Origin: Solen grandis
Taxonomy: Eukaryota; Mollusca; Bivalvia; Adapedonta; Solenidae
Assembly: GCA_021229015.1 (NCBI GenBank)
Contig: CM037782.1
Coordinates: forward strand, 39,394,316-39,458,315
DNA: 64,000 nt
Direction: 5' to 3'
How positions within the stretch are numbered: position 1 is the stretch's first letter; each line of letters opens with the position of its first letter. Below are positions 42,275 to 54,263 of the stretch, in pieces. The notes beneath the pieces were generated by a model. It was not told the origin of the DNA. It saw only the letters and a list, made by a program, of their open reading frames with translations, and made no database searches. A program made the translations under genes and the position numbers.

Positions 42275-45200
42275 ATTTGGTGTTATTTTGTACCTCACAA
42301 AATAGATTATGCTTTATCAATAATTTGTCAAAAGATCGATTTTCTAGTCAATTCTTTCATCAAACATGCTTAAATGCAGGCGACACAAGTGTTCCGAGGA
42401 ACACCCACATCTAGTTAAGTTTTAAACCTGGCTTTATCAGTGTGACATATGCATAAATACAGTCTGTCTTACTTAATTGTCCAATGAAATGCTTGTATTT
42501 CGTACAAATTTTAAATAAATATTGCATAAAATGATCCATGATGTTTTCATATGGAGAAAATATGAGTATGGTGCCTATGTGATTTAAGGGCATTTTTGGC
42601 AGAGCGTCTGACATGTTTTGCCTATAGCCATACTCTGTAATACTGAATCTTATCTGTACTTAAAACATCACATGCACTGTCAATAAAATGGGGAGGTTGT
42701 TCCATAATGCAAGGTCAGAGGCAAAGCTGTATGGTGTAAGTGACAAACTGTAAATATGTTATTGTTTGTATTTTAAATTTGTTAAAAACCTTATTGTCTT
42801 ATTAACACACAAAGTCAAACCATGCAGCTTTCCAGTGTTTAGCAGTAAAAAATTAAGCCCTGCCTTTATCAATGGTTAAGAACAAGGTTATCTGCTTGCA
42901 AATAATATGGCAAAAACCTCTGGCAAAACCTTGTACAAGTAGATCAGGTCAGCCATTGACTGCAGATACCAAAGTTGTTAAAAATGGTACTGGTATAGCT
43001 CACTTGCTTGGTGCTCAGCATTTAACCCTTTCCCTCATATATACTCATTTTGATGCCCTCAATAGGTATCACATAAAGCCTGATCTGCAGAAAACCACAG
43101 TTAAACTTTACCAAATTTAATTACAAAATCCTCATTTCCAGACCACTGAGGAGCAGCGAACAGCATAAAACCTGATCAGCCTGCGAGTTACTCGCAGGCT
43201 GATCTGGTTTTATGTTGTTCGCATAGGTCTTTTCATGGTGTCCTCTATGAGGGAAAGGGTTAAGGGTAGTTCCAGGATGAGTTGACGTGGTGTCAAGATA
43301 ACGTGACTTGGCGTGGTATCATGCCACATGTCTTCAGCGTGATACTGCAGTGTGGCAACACTATATGTCTCACGTAGACATAGCCTCCAAATGACTGAAA
43401 TACGGTCAGTGTAATACTGTGTAAATAACAGTATTATCTACTGGTCTAAAGATGTTAGGCATTCAACAGTATAAAATTAGATAGGCCTGTGACATGGAGG
43501 TTAAAATGGTCTTTCCCCGGCCATTATATATACCTAAAACATATAAGGTTACGCAATATTTTCAGGATGCAGATTACATTATACTGATAGAGGAAGACCT
43601 CGAGCTGTCCATAGACTTCTTCAGGTAAGTTTTGATTCCTATCAGAAAGCTTCTTAAGGGTGTTTATCATTCTGTTAGGGGATTTGATTAATTTGTCCAT
43701 TTCTATAAACCACAAACTCAACAACTTCCAAAGGAAAAGAATCAATCAGAAAAAAAACAAGTTGCTAAAAAAACATAATGGAAAAGATATATTAAATATT
43801 CATAGGAAGTATTTATTTTAATTCGATGATTTTTTTCCTGGCATCCTAATAGAAATAATGATTTAAAATTATTGATGGGTATTTTATCTATCATAGTTAT
43901 TTAGCATTGGTATATCCTGAAACAACAAGGAAAATAAAGACAGGTATGATTGACTGTGTAAGAAACACTTGTTTGAGCTGTTTAAGAAGAAGAGTCCTAC
44001 TCTTTGGACATTTATCTCCCTATAATGCATAAATTAAGACATTAAGTTACTTTGAAAATGTATTAGGACAGAAAATATATTTCGCTTTTTCTGGAAACAT
44101 TTGCTAAATAACAGATAATCTCATCAGGGGTTCTGCAATACTGTATATAATTTACTGACAATCTGTGACTGGTATGAAAACTCATGTGTATGGTTACAAC
44201 ATGGTGGGGTGTGACAGCATCGTCTGCTACATTAAGCTGATAACCCACTGGACAATGTTAGCATGAAGATAAAGTGTTAGGGGAGTTCTTGTTGAATTAC
44301 ATAGGTTTACATCTCGTTTGGGAGTGAAATGGTCAATCACTAGATGATTCTTGCAGAAGAGAAAACTCGTGCTCAAGGTATGCTTTGTGATGGGTGCCTT
44401 GATACATAGTGGTAACACACTTCATGTCATATGTGAGAGGGTACAGTGGTTGCCTGTCCAGACATGTGTTTTTTTTTGTGGGTGCTCCGGTTTCCTCCCA
44501 GAATTAATGACCACATGCGCCGTCATCCGAGCCATCAAGAATGAATTAAGTTGTAAGAACTTGTTTCATAATCAATGTTAAATAAAGTTTTAATATAAAC
44601 TTTGTAATGGTTGCAGACATCTGTAATGCATGCATTTTTTTTTTTTTTATTGTTTGCAGCTACCTCCAACAGACAAAACCCCTGCTGGAAAGAGATCCAA
44701 CTCTGTATTGTATCTCAGCTTGGAATGACCAGGTATACACACACACACACTCGGGGTTTGAGAGAAAAAAAGTCTTATTTATAATGTTTATAAAGGTTTT
44801 TACATTGTTTCAATATTTAGCTTTCAGTCAGAAAAAATTACGTATGGATTTCACTAAACAGCTGCTGAACTGTTTCTCCAGCAAATGATAAACTGGGTTC
44901 TGTTGATATCTTAACTTTATATAGATACTTTTTTAATATCCTTGCAAAAGGAGCAGACCCAGATCAGACAGCTCCTTTCAGGGTCTCCTCTAGAAGTATA
45001 ACAATTAGTCGTCTTATTGATTTATCACAAGTTTGGGCTCTAATAGCAATAAATCAATAGCAACCTCATCCATCGATAACCATGGCCTATAGTTTACCAA
45101 CAGTCAATATATTTTACTTAACTTTCTGTTGAAATTAAGTTGTTTATATGATTCCTTTTCAGTCACAAAGCGCTTGGTATGCCCATAGAAAAAATTGCGT

Positions 45201-48200
45201 ACTAAGCACCTATACAACACAGCGTCAGTAACCTGTATTCTGTAGAAATATTTACTTTTTGTAAAGTTATAATTCACAAAAAAAAAGACCTGGTATAATC
45301 TTTAACATTGAAAACTGGTGCTAAGACAAGGATGGCAGTAAGGCTGACTTGGTAAAAACGTTAGTGTTTCTTTCTGTTTTCTGAATTGGAATAGAAACAA
45401 AAAAAACAACAAACTTTCGCAATGGTATTGTGATAATTGGTAATTATTGCAGTAATATTATGATAATGATTTCAACTTTTGTGATGCTGTCCTGTTTTTG
45501 GTTGCAGTAGTCATCTCTCGTCTTCTCTGTTTGCTCACCTAAAATTATAGCTCAGATTCATCATAGTCTGCAATTAATATACCATGTAAAGCCGTGGTCA
45601 CATCTCACAGACATGGACATACTTGACTGTAGTTCATTTGATTGTAGTTCAAGGTAGTGCCACTTCAGTAAACTAGATTGAAGAGGGTTCAGAGAAGGTT
45701 CAAAATTGGCCAAATATGAAATATTAAAAAGTGAGGGTGACGCATGTTGAACTACAAGTAAATCAGATGCATTTACTAAGGTAAACAGCTGCAGTTGGGA
45801 CTGCACAGTACAGTTACCTGTAAATTATGTCTAACTACATTTGTTGAGTTTGACTAAAGTCATCTAAGTTCATTCTACACTAAGATCTACTACATGTGTG
45901 ACCATAAGATGTAACTTCAGCATATAGGTACATCATTAATCTCTGTCAATATTTGCCTGAAATGTCCACATTGAAAATCTTGGGATGGGTGGAGGGGAAG
46001 AAAAGATACTGCTATTTTCCTGCATGTTTAGATGATAGTATACTACGATTGTTGATACCATTTCAGGGGTATGATCATTCCTGCAAGGACCCGGCTCTCC
46101 TCTACCGGATAGAGACCATGCCTGGTCTAGGCTGGATGATGAAGAAGTCTCTCTTCAAGGATGAGTTAGAGCCCCAGTGGCCCTCTGTTGACAAGGTTTA
46201 TCTCTCTTTCAATCATTCATGCAATTTTCGACCTAATATTATTCATGCTTGCTCTATCTTTGTCTCTTTTTTCACAACTACAGATTTTAATTATAGCATT
46301 TATAAAAAATGATACCTGCCTGCCTTTGCTCCTCTGTTTTTGATATACTATGTGTCAGCCAGGGTGAAAAGTATCTCACAGTGTTCAGTTTTTAAAAGTT
46401 AAATATATCATTGTTCAGGGAATGTTACAGATTTGAGAATCATTGGAGCTATAAAAGTTATCTCATTTCTTTTAAGTTTTTCGAAAAGAGACTTAAGATG
46501 ATGTAATATCTATTTAATGTCTATTTTTAGAAGTGGGACTGGGACATGTGGATGCGACATGATTTGGTGCGAAAGGGTCGGGAATGCATCATACCGGACG
46601 TATCTCGGACATTTCACTTTGGCTCCAAGGGCCTCAACATTAACCCATATTTTCAAGAACTTTATTTCCAGAAACACACGCTGCAGTCCTTACCGAATGT
46701 CAAATTAAAAGACATAGATCAGTAAGTGTACAATACAGAAGTGTTTAATGAAATTATCCTATGCGAGTTAGTTTAATTCTGACCAAAAGTTTGTACATGT
46801 TATGTTTTATGCAGTTTGTCAGGATGTTCCCTTGATATTTTCAAAATGGGCCAAATGAATCCTTTTTATTTAGAAAAAGAGACAAATTTTGAAATATTTT
46901 GGGGTCATTTATTCAATTTGAGGGTCAAAATGGGCAATTTTGTACACAAGGGAAAACCCTAGTTTGATGATTCTTGTTTTATAAAGTGTTAATTTAAGTA
47001 TTTTTGATCATCATTTTTTAAAGAGTTTTCCTGAAATATCTTTATTGTTCTGCATATATTAAGATTGTGCTATTTTATAAGAAGTGAGACAGGTGCTCAA
47101 ATCTTGACTCCAGTTTCTGTATTAAGACTCAGATAACTTCAAAAATCTAACCACCTATTTTTTTCCATGCCACATTCCATCATATAATCATATTAGTTTT
47201 ACCTCAGTGGAGCACTTGACCTCAGGATGAGATTTAGTGATTGCCCATTGCCTGTTATCTGTCATAATCAATTGCTTGTGAACACTCTGGAGACCACATT
47301 CTTAGCATAACCCCCATGAAACTTGTCAGAATGTTTTTCTTTTCACCATGCTCTTGAATGCGTTCTAAATCAGGTCAAGTGGGGTCAAAAATTTGCAAAC
47401 AATGTCAAATCTTAGAAAAACCTTATGAAAACTATAGAAGTTGCATGATAGGCCCAACCTTCATGGAACTGAGTCATTATGTTTAACTACATGAAATCTC
47501 AGATGAATTTTATACTTGGTAAGGTGGGGTCAAAAAGTAGGTCACCAAACTTTGTCAGAACGTTTGTCTGGATGAAGTCTCAGATAAGTCTGGGTCATGT
47601 GATTCAAAATGTAGGTCACCAAGTCAAATCTTAAGAAAAACTTTGTGATCACTTCAGATGCCACATTTTAGCTCATTCTTCACAGTTTGGTACATAATTA
47701 CATCATGATGCATTTAACATTAGTCTTACAAAGATTAGCAAAATAGGACCATCTTGGCCGTCTTTCTTAAGTTATCTTGTTAACAGGAAGACAAACTATC
47801 CATCTAAGAAACAGACAACACAAATTTCTTAGTAGTCCTTAGCATACAACAGCAAGCAAGCCTTATTTTAGATTTTACTGTTATTGCCGCTTTAGGATGA
47901 CAAGTGAAGCATATGAGAAGCTCATTAAAAATCTCATACAAAGTGCCAAGGTCCTAGACCATTCCATCAATCCATGTGCTAGCAACTTTATACCCGATGC
48001 AGAGGTAAGTGGGTCACATAGACTCTTCCAGTTTCTTTTTATGTAAATAGCAAAAAAAAGTAGCTCTCATTTTTTGTTTAATTATACAATGATATCATGT
48101 GTAGCGTTAAAGAAAAGAATGATAAAAACATGAAAGGAATTTGATAATGTTTACAATTAGCTTATTATGGTTGTGATTATTGAATTTTTCAAAGATTGGC

Positions 48201-51067
48201 TATGTGTTTAATTATACCTGGTTAGTAAAATATCATATAATGTATTTTTTCTTAACCATTTACTTCATATAGACACATTTTGAAACATTGGCAAACAGAG
48301 CAGACCCTGATCAGACAGCTCTTTCCAGGAGATGTCTGATCAGGGTCTCCTGTTTGCTCATACACTATTGTAGCTTAGTTTCTACAGTCTGTAGGGCAAT
48401 GAAAAATCCATTTTTCATAACCATTTTAAGTTTCGAAAATTAATATGCATCAAGTCATAAATTTGAACATGAATATTCATGAGGTAAAAGGATGAGGTAT
48501 ATATGGTTAATTTCAGGATGAGACATTTGTGATGTATATCCAGATGAAGACACCCACAGACTTTGACACTTGGAAAAGAATGGCAAAGGTATAATACTTC
48601 TAGATCAGCAAAATAAGGCCCATTAAATTACCTTATTAGTACCCTACTGGTGTTTATACCAGAGGGGACTAAAGGTTTTTCTTAAATGTTTATATTGGAA
48701 AGAACGAAATAAATAATGAAATGAGAAAAAAATGAAGTTGCAAGTAAAATGTTAGAGAGAGAGAGAGAGATTAATAAAAACACACAATACAAGGCTGTTT
48801 CATTGTATGTGAATCCAGACCTAGATTCAGTGTACAGGTAGATCCAGTTGATTTAAAACTGTATACACAGGGTCTTCATTTGTAGTTGTTAGAATTTTAT
48901 GCTTCCCAAAGAGAGAGCATATAGTTGTCGCTTGGTCCATATGTCCGTCCTTTCGTCTGTCTGTCCATCATAATTATGTTCGGAGCATAACACAAAAACT
49001 ATAAGAGATATCAACATGAAACTTCATAGGTAGATAGATCTCAATTAGGAGAAATGCAGAAAACAAGAACCATAACTCTGTTATGCATAATTTAGGAGTT
49101 ATTGACCTTTGATATTTTTCATACTTAAATTTTGTCTGGAGCTCATATATTATAATAAAGTACCCATCAAGTGACAAAATGCAGTTCGGGGAGCATCCAC
49201 TGGTTCTACCAGCACTTGCATAACATTGCTCAAATTCAAGAAAATGAAAAAAGCATTATATTCCTAAATATAAAGATTTAATTTTTTATTGTAAATATAA
49301 AAAAACTAAAAATTAATTTTTTTTCCGTCAGAGGTTTCCACAAGGTAAATATTTATGAAAATATATTTTAAAAATGCCACATGTATAAAACTTCGATATT
49401 TCATGTCATTTAACCTGGACCATAACTTCTCAATTTTAAATTAACTTCACATACTTGATCATTATCATGAGGGCTACATTCCAATCATGGGCCATAACTC
49501 TTAGGTTTTTACAGAACTTATCTCCCTTTTTAAAAAAAATGAAAATTAGTGAAAAACTTTAACCTTGGGCATAACTTCTAATTATCAAACTGTCTATCAT
49601 TAAACTAAACATACTTATTCACCATCACAATGGGTATGTTCTCATCAAGAACCGTAACTCTTACGTCCACTATTTAATTTATGTCCCCTTCTTTACAAAC
49701 ACTCAAACAGATGAGCTTTGGCATCCAGATTGGGTGCTCTTGTTCAGTTATTGTAAGGCATTTTGCATCATTCGAAAATTAACAGTAACATCTAAACAAG
49801 ATCAGATTTTTTCCCTTTTTTCATGGAAGGGAACCATTCAGATTACATGTACTTGTGAAGTAAATTTCTATCTCTTTATATGTCCCCATATGAATTATTA
49901 GAAATTTATCATGAAGAAATTCCGGGGGTTATTACAATATTAATGAATATCTCCTGTATTTTTCCAGATAATTTATTCTTATATTATCATGATCAATTTT
50001 ATTTATCAGTTTTGGCCACACAAAAATTGTTTTTTGTCCTGCAGAGCATGTGGAGGCAGTTCCACAAGGACAAACATCTCATTATCGTCGGAGTACCTGC
50101 TTCTCCTTACGCGTAAGTTAAACATGCTATCTGGTGGGGATATATAACCTTCATAGGTACAGAGTAATGGTTCTGTTGAGGAACTGTATAGTGAAAAGTT
50201 AGCATAGGTGTTTACTGTATTAGTCTTTAAGATAAGTAACAGATAGGAAATAGAGTACCCAAGGCTGTTGGTACATGTATAGCTCCCTTGCTTGGCGCTC
50301 AGCATATAAGGGAAGTTCCAGGACTGGTTGGCCTGTTGTCAGGATAATGTGACTAGGTATTGTATCATACCACATATCTATGGCTTGAAACTACAGTGTG
50401 GCAGCATTGTATCTGTCTCAAGGAGACATCATCTCCAAATGACTGAAATACTGTTGGTGGGACGTTAAACCCAATAAACAAACAAGCAAGCACAAGGCTG
50501 TGGGAAAGGACAGTGCTGGTATAAGCTACTGTATATATTGCTTTTGTTCATGTGATTGTATAAAGCACTGATGTGATTGATGTCGTCCATTTCAATACAT
50601 TCGTTCTATTGTAACAAAAAAATGCTGTTTTCAGAGAAATGATTATCTTTTCAGTACACTTTAAATCCTTTACTGCCATGTTCTTGTTGTTATACACCAG
50701 CATATGGTGAATGTTTTTGCCATTGTTTGCTAAATAAAACCATCCTATTGGTCCAATTGATCGTGTGAATGCAACTAAAATATTCTTATAAGTTAGTGTA
50801 AGTGAAATAACTACAGAACATATTATTTTGATTTATACCAGTTGGAGTTGCATACCTTAGACCGTAAACTTCATAATAAACCCGAGCAATGCTCAGTTAA
50901 GAGCTCATTTTATTCTATATTCAATTTGTATAGATAAATAAGATTATTGTTTTTATCTATGGAAATGTCATAGATATGTGTTTTTTTTTTTTTTCAGGGA
51001 GTTTAAACCAAATGATGTCACTCCAATTTACTTACCTGCTGAAAAAGAAGATAAAAAAAGGAGATAA
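34293..51067 (+). CDS. POMGNT1: protein O-linked-mannose beta-1,2-N-acetylglucosaminyltransferase 1 (POMGNT1), 3' part of gene
   Basis: This Golgi type II membrane enzyme adds GlcNAc in beta-1,2 linkage to O-mannose on alpha-dystroglycan-like proteins (GT13 family). Exons: 34293-34406, 34795-34912, 36229-36327, 38284-38414, 38917-38987, 40658-40733, 41060-41185, 43566-43624, 44660-44732, 46067-46195, 46531-46721, 47896-48004, 48517-48588, (49332-49344 micro-exon), 50045-50112, 50998-51067. All but the micro-exon step splice in phase. Together they give about 501 residues matching the vertebrate enzyme from the end of its carbohydrate-binding stem domain to the C-terminus. Diagnostic motifs are [11 protein letters not shown], the EED metal site, [25 protein letters not shown] and VGVPASPY. 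The N-terminal membrane anchor and most of the stem (about 130 residues in vertebrates) are not found; they may lie in or beyond the N gap. About nine conserved residues before the micro-exon are also missing. Confidence 0.95.
34990..35225. repeat. SINE-like dispersed repeat, copy 1
   Basis: CTTGCTTGGCACTCAGCATA, TTCCAGGACTGGTTAGCCCA, ATAATGTGACTGGGTGTGGT and TCATGCCACATGTCT are shared with copies at 42999-43415 (split) and 50277-50495. It has no coding potential. Confidence 0.65.
37129..38189. mobile_element. pogo/Tigger-like non-autonomous element in a POMGNT1 intron
   Basis: CAGTAAAACCTC starts at 37131 and GAGGTTTTACTG ends at 38187, with TA on both sides. Subterminal phrases (CGACCAACTCATTAT and AATAATGAGACCAACTCA) recur near both ends. 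No transposase frame. It sits 94 bases before the exon at 38284. Confidence 0.75.
38640..38888. mobile_element. degraded copy of the second hairpin MITE family
   Basis: It shares GGCAAACAAAGCAGACCCAG, CTGTTTGCTCATACAGTATT and the ATGAATATTCATGAAGTAAA tail with the copies at 40.3 and 48.3 kb. The hairpin arms have drifted. A further short scrap (GGAGCAGACCCAGATCAGAC) is at 44950-44985. Confidence 0.55.
40320..40568. mobile_element. second TTAA-flanked hairpin MITE family, copy 1
   Basis: TTAA lies at 40320 and 40565. The inside shows AGACTCATTTTGACACATTG, a hairpin CAGATCAGACAGCTC..GAGCCGTCTGATC, and an AATATTCATGAGGTAAATGG tail. It shares layout but not sequence with the CCCTTTCCC family. 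Confidence 0.7.
41220..42386. mobile_element. GTGTCGCCTGCAT-ended element in a POMGNT1 intron
   Basis: The 13-bp ends GTGTCGCCTGCAT (41220) and ATGCAGGCGACAC (to 42386) are exact inverses. The head carries GTCCGTCGTCGTCGTCGG, and the core has about 150-bp units with AAAGTATTTGAGGTATCACC. Near the right are a C-run, an A-run and a (TA)n(TG)n microsatellite (42215-42274). Shorter relatives are at 33059, 40082, 48905, 57921 and 60554. Confidence 0.7.
42995..43415. repeat. SINE-like dispersed repeat, copy 2, split by a TTAA MITE
   Basis: The left part to 43021 and the right part from 43264 together match the other two copies. The MITE occupies 43022-43263. Confidence 0.7.
43022..43263 (-). mobile_element. 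piggyBac-like TTAA hairpin MITE, copy 3, inside a SINE-like repeat
   Basis: TTAA at 43022-43025 and 43260-43263 flank the element. The surrounding sequence GCTCAGCAT|TTAA|GGGTAGTTCC is the SINE-like repeat seen uninterrupted at 35030-35060 and 50290-50320, so the insertion split that older repeat. Confidence 0.87.
43566..43624 (+). CDS. POMGNT1: POMGNT1 catalytic exon with DXD-like EED metal site
   Basis: The exon encodes [19 protein letters not shown]. The acidic EED triplet is the GT13 equivalent of the DXD motif that holds Mn2+ and UDP-GlcNAc. Intact acidic residues and clean splice sites (ttttcag and CAG|gtaagt) argue that the gene is functional. Confidence 0.93.
46531..46721 (+). CDS. 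POMGNT1: POMGNT1 exon with WDWDMWMR motif
   Basis: This is the longest exon (191 nt). It starts [20 protein letters not shown] and continues through the [12 protein letters not shown] block, conserved parts of the GT13 active-site region. Donor is ATCA|gtaagt. It joins in phase to 47896, which encodes the YEKLI..VLDHS segment. Confidence 0.93.
47195..47775. repeat. degraded AGCTCACC-family element in a POMGNT1 intron
   Basis: TTACCTCAGTGGAGCACTTG resembles the left head. Core units with TTGTGAACACTCTGGAGACC and GTCAGAATGTTT follow, and GGACCATCTTGGCCGTCTTT near 47765 is the worn right end. Confidence 0.55.
48252..48495. mobile_element. second TTAA-flanked hairpin MITE family, copy 2
   Basis: It begins TTAACCATTTACTTCATATA and carries CTGATCAGACAGCTC with its inverse. 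It ends AATATTCATGAGGTAAAAGG, where the right TTAA has mutated. It sits 21 bases before the POMGNT1 exon at 48517. Confidence 0.65.
48905..49745. repeat. mixed repeat fragments in a POMGNT1 intron
   Basis: 48905-49190 carries a GTCCGTCCTTTCGTCTGTCT head and a GGAGCATAAC core like the element at 41220. 49420-49745 is CCATAACTTCT-type sequence. The micro-exon candidate 49332-49344 lies in the non-repeat stretch between them. Confidence 0.5.
49332..49344 (+). CDS. POMGNT1: candidate 13-nt POMGNT1 micro-exon
   Basis: Thirteen bases lie between a strong acceptor (tttttttccgtcag) and a donor (gtaaat). With two carried bases they would read (R)GFHK, matching the conserved RG-x-H-(R/K) that in vertebrate POMGNT1 lies between the exons found here at 48588 and 50045. 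About 27-29 more coding bases (the conserved CLxIWDLD stretch) should precede it, but I could not find them between 48589 and 49331. They may be another tiny exon, a diverged exon or an assembly loss. Confidence 0.45.
50277..50495. repeat. SINE-like dispersed repeat, copy 3
   Basis: This copy runs from ATAGCTCCCTTGCTTGGCGC to a tail ACCCAATAAACAAACAAGCA. The AC-rich simple tail is typical of retroposed SINE ends. Confidence 0.65.
50998..51067 (+). CDS. POMGNT1: POMGNT1 last coding exon and stop
   Basis: After a long T-tract and ttttcag, the exon completes an Ala codon and encodes [20 protein letters not shown] plus RR, then TAA at 51065-51067. The VTPI(Y/F)L motif matches the vertebrate C-terminus. 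The short basic tail is lineage-specific. The 3' UTR follows and soon runs into a mariner relic at 51308. Confidence 0.9.
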
Positions 51068-51307
51068 CTTATTTATGATTTTACTTATTCACACATTAAT
51101 TTTCATTTTTATTTCATGAATTATGTTGTCACATTTTTACTCTTTTTTATTATTATCCATTTTTTAAAATTTCAATATATATGGTGTCTATTGTTTTTAT
51201 GTTTTTTTGGGGAGTTAAAGACAGCATGTATATTTTTTCTGATTGTAGTTATGGAAAAATTTTGTGACTTACATTAATGATGAGTAAAATATTTAAAATT
51301 TGATTGA
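51068..51307 (+). other. proximal 3' UTR of POMGNT1
   Basis: This AT-rich sequence between the stop codon and the mariner relic contains no clear AATAAA. The first exact AATAAA (51371-51376) is inside the mariner relic, so the transcript end may use transposon sequence or a variant signal. Confidence 0.4.
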
Positions 51308-52448
51308 TACGAGGGGTGATTGTTATATTTGAGAACTTTATTATGAAATAATCAATTTCAACCTGAGGTCAATAAAACTTTACCCCTTTTTTAAGTAGAC
51401 TCCCTGTGACCTAATGCACTTGTTACATCGTGATGTAAACCGTCATATGACAACACTAAACGCCACTGTAATAGTACTACCAAGCTCTTCCCAAGACTCA
51501 AATCAATGACCCTGCAACTGATCTTTAACATTTGGAAAGAGGAAGAAACGACATATGGCCAAATCTCAACTATATGGTGGGGGCTGTATATGTTAGATAC
51601 TTAATTCTGTCATTTTGTCCCTTACAACATGGCTGAGATGTACAGAGCGCTATCGTGGTACAGAATGAATCCGACCTGGCAAGTTTTGCATGGCGCTTCA
51701 ATAGCCCGACAGAGATTGGTTCTAGGTATGGTGGAGTAATACTCACCATTGATTGTAGCTTTCTCTGGTACCATGTGATTAATAACTATACCCTAAGGGT
51801 CACAGAAAATGATTGACATGACTACAAGCTGACTTGGAAGACCTGCTTATTATGCTTCCAAACCAAACTCTGTTTCTTATTTTCAGGCTCAAAGAAGTGG
51901 ACCCAGGTTTCATACATGTAAATATCTTATTAAGAAACATTTTATTTTCTTCAGAAAAGCGACTCAAAAATTCATGGCACAAATTTACTCAGACCTGTTT
52001 TTGTTCCGGTATTCAAAGTCTAGACACCCACCTAGCACAAACCCGTAGCATAGCCAGTCTGTTGATTAAAACATCTTGTGCTGTGTCATAACTAATGCCA
52101 AACTCCTCAGCTAACAGTTATTCTCCTGTCTTGCTTAACAAATGACTCTATGACAGGGTCAAAATCATCTGTTGGTATTTTCTGTCCAGGACAGGGGTCA
52201 TGTTTAAATAGAGGATCTGCCATCACTAAATTGGTGAAACCACTTGTGGTCAGCAGATTTAGAGAGGACCGATTCACCACAAACTTTCTTTGAATCTACT
52301 CTGGTCTCTGTCATAGATTTACTGAGTTTTGAATTTGGTAACTGCACGCTGCTCAGTTGCAAATTACTGTAAATGTGCTCGATCTGATCTTTATGGACTG
52401 ACAAAGAAAACATGGTGAAAGTTCTCAAATATAATGTCATCGCTTGTA
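51308..52448 (-). mobile_element. decayed mariner-type transposon
   Basis: Inverted ends share TTATATTTGAGAACTTT just inside TA dinucleotides at both borders (51308 and 52447), as expected for Tc1/mariner target duplication. On the minus strand the N-terminal reading at 52204-52440 contains WFHQFSDGRSSI, like the mariner helix-turn-helix linker. Further on are LYHDSALYISAML (mariner HDNA-type block, around 51660) and a PPYS-x-DLA..FFLFP block (around 51570) broken by a stop. Length of about 1.1 kb and internal stops show a dead copy. Confidence 0.75.
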
Positions 52449-53504
52449 TTTTAGGATCATTATGAATTCACTCAAATCATATATGTTGCATTTATGGTAC
52501 ATGGTAAATAATCAGTGTAAAGCCAGGTGACACTGACAGTTTAACTTTCAGAGGACGTACAGTCAAACCAGTCATTAAATCTGTCTTTAAACTTGTCATT
52601 AATCATCTGGTGCCTGTTTCACCAAACTTTGTAAGAAAAAAATCTTTGTACACATAATTTCACAGATGTGAAATAATTTTTTTCTTGTATTTTTTTTTTC
52701 AATAAAACTGGCCCCCAATTTAAGAAGCAAAGCTTTCCTATGCAGCAATCATATCTGAAAAGAATATTATTTTCATTCTTGGTGTTTTATTAAGCAACTA
52801 AATCTAGAAATTCAAAATATTTTATTCAATCTTTATTCACAAGTCCTCAGTCATTGATAATCAAACAATCATTCATTTACAGTTAAATGTCTTGTTTGAA
52901 TATTTTTTGTGTCTGATACTTCCTTTTCTTGCCTTTTTTTTTTTTGGAACAAATATTCATCAGGCTAAGCCAAAATTTTGCTTGAATTTATAGAGAATCT
53001 AACCTCTGAATAACAACCACCTCCAGATAAAGGCCAGTTTTTAATTTCCCTATGAGTAGCCTTTGTTCACAGGTTTTACTGTATGCTGTAAATTCATCGA
53101 CTGAATTGCAACTACTGATTGTTCATTGGCATAAAAAAAGAGGTTAGAGGATTGAGTTCTTTAGACTTTGCTTTCTTTGGAGAGTACTGCTTTAAGTTAT
53201 ACATAAATGAACCCTGAGAATTAGCAATTACTTCACAATTACTGTAAACAGTTTTAATTATATTTACCAATTTTTAAAGACCTTTTTCTTATATTTGTTC
53301 ATTATGTTTTTTCGTAGTTAATCCTGAATTTCAGTCAGTAAAAGACTTATATTCAGGAAATAGTTTGGTCCATTCAGCCTGATCATGGAGCTTATGTAGA
53401 AATACATACATGCTCAATTTATTGAGGGAACTGTTATCTTAGTGCTTAAAAAACTGAGTGAGTTTCATAACATACACATATAATATAAATGAAGGTGTCA
53501 TAGT
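52449..53504. other. intergenic, no feature seen
   Basis: Noncoding AT-rich sequence. A GTTTCACCAAACTTTGTAAG phrase at about 52616 weakly resembles the end of the element at 59260. Confidence 0.4.
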
Positions 53505-53764
53505 TTAAAACCTTTCCTCATATAGACTCATTTTGACGCACTCAGTAGGTACCAAAAACCACAGTTAACCTTACCAAATTTAATTACAAAATCCTAAAAC
53601 CTTAAACCTTACCAAATTTAATTACAAAATCCTCATTTCCAGACCACTGAGGAGCAGCGAACAGCATAAAACCTGATCAGCCTGCAAATTACTCGCAGGC
53701 TGATCTGGTTTTATGCTGTTCGCATAGGTCTTTTCATGGTATCCTCTATGAGGGAAAGGGTTAA
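53505..53764 (-). mobile_element. piggyBac-like TTAA hairpin MITE, copy 4, with internal duplication
   Basis: TTAA lies at both ends (53505 and 53761). The left end has drifted (AACCTTTCC). Inside, CTTACCAAATTTAATTACAA is tandemly duplicated, making this copy longer than the others. Confidence 0.8.
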
Positions 53765-54263
53765 GAAGAAAAAATAAGATTTTAATCACATCCAAAAGTG
53801 TTGTTTTATTATATCTCTGCATCACAAATTGAAGTAAGGGCTATTTTTAGGGATCATGCTATTTGTTGGGTCCTTTCTTGTTCCTTTTAAAACAACAGAT
53901 CAGTATGTTTATATTACATGAATTTAGTCAAGGTTGGTGTTACAGGGCATGAATCACTTTTGGCGACAGCGTGAATATCGTTGGCTTTGATGATGGCATT
54001 TGCAAGTAATAACATTAAAAAGGCATCACCAGTCTTGGTGATAGATATTTTCACAATTGTATCTACAAACTTTCATGCTGTTTTATCAAATACTCACATG
54101 GTATCATATTGCTCCGTTTTACTCAGTACATCCAATTCTGAAAATGAAGCTGCATTATGTAGACGTTATTTGAATAATGTCGTGATAGTCTTTGTTTTGA
54201 AAAAAAATCTAATATGTTTATTTCTTTCAATGACATTTCTGTACATAATCAACAAATTGTTAA

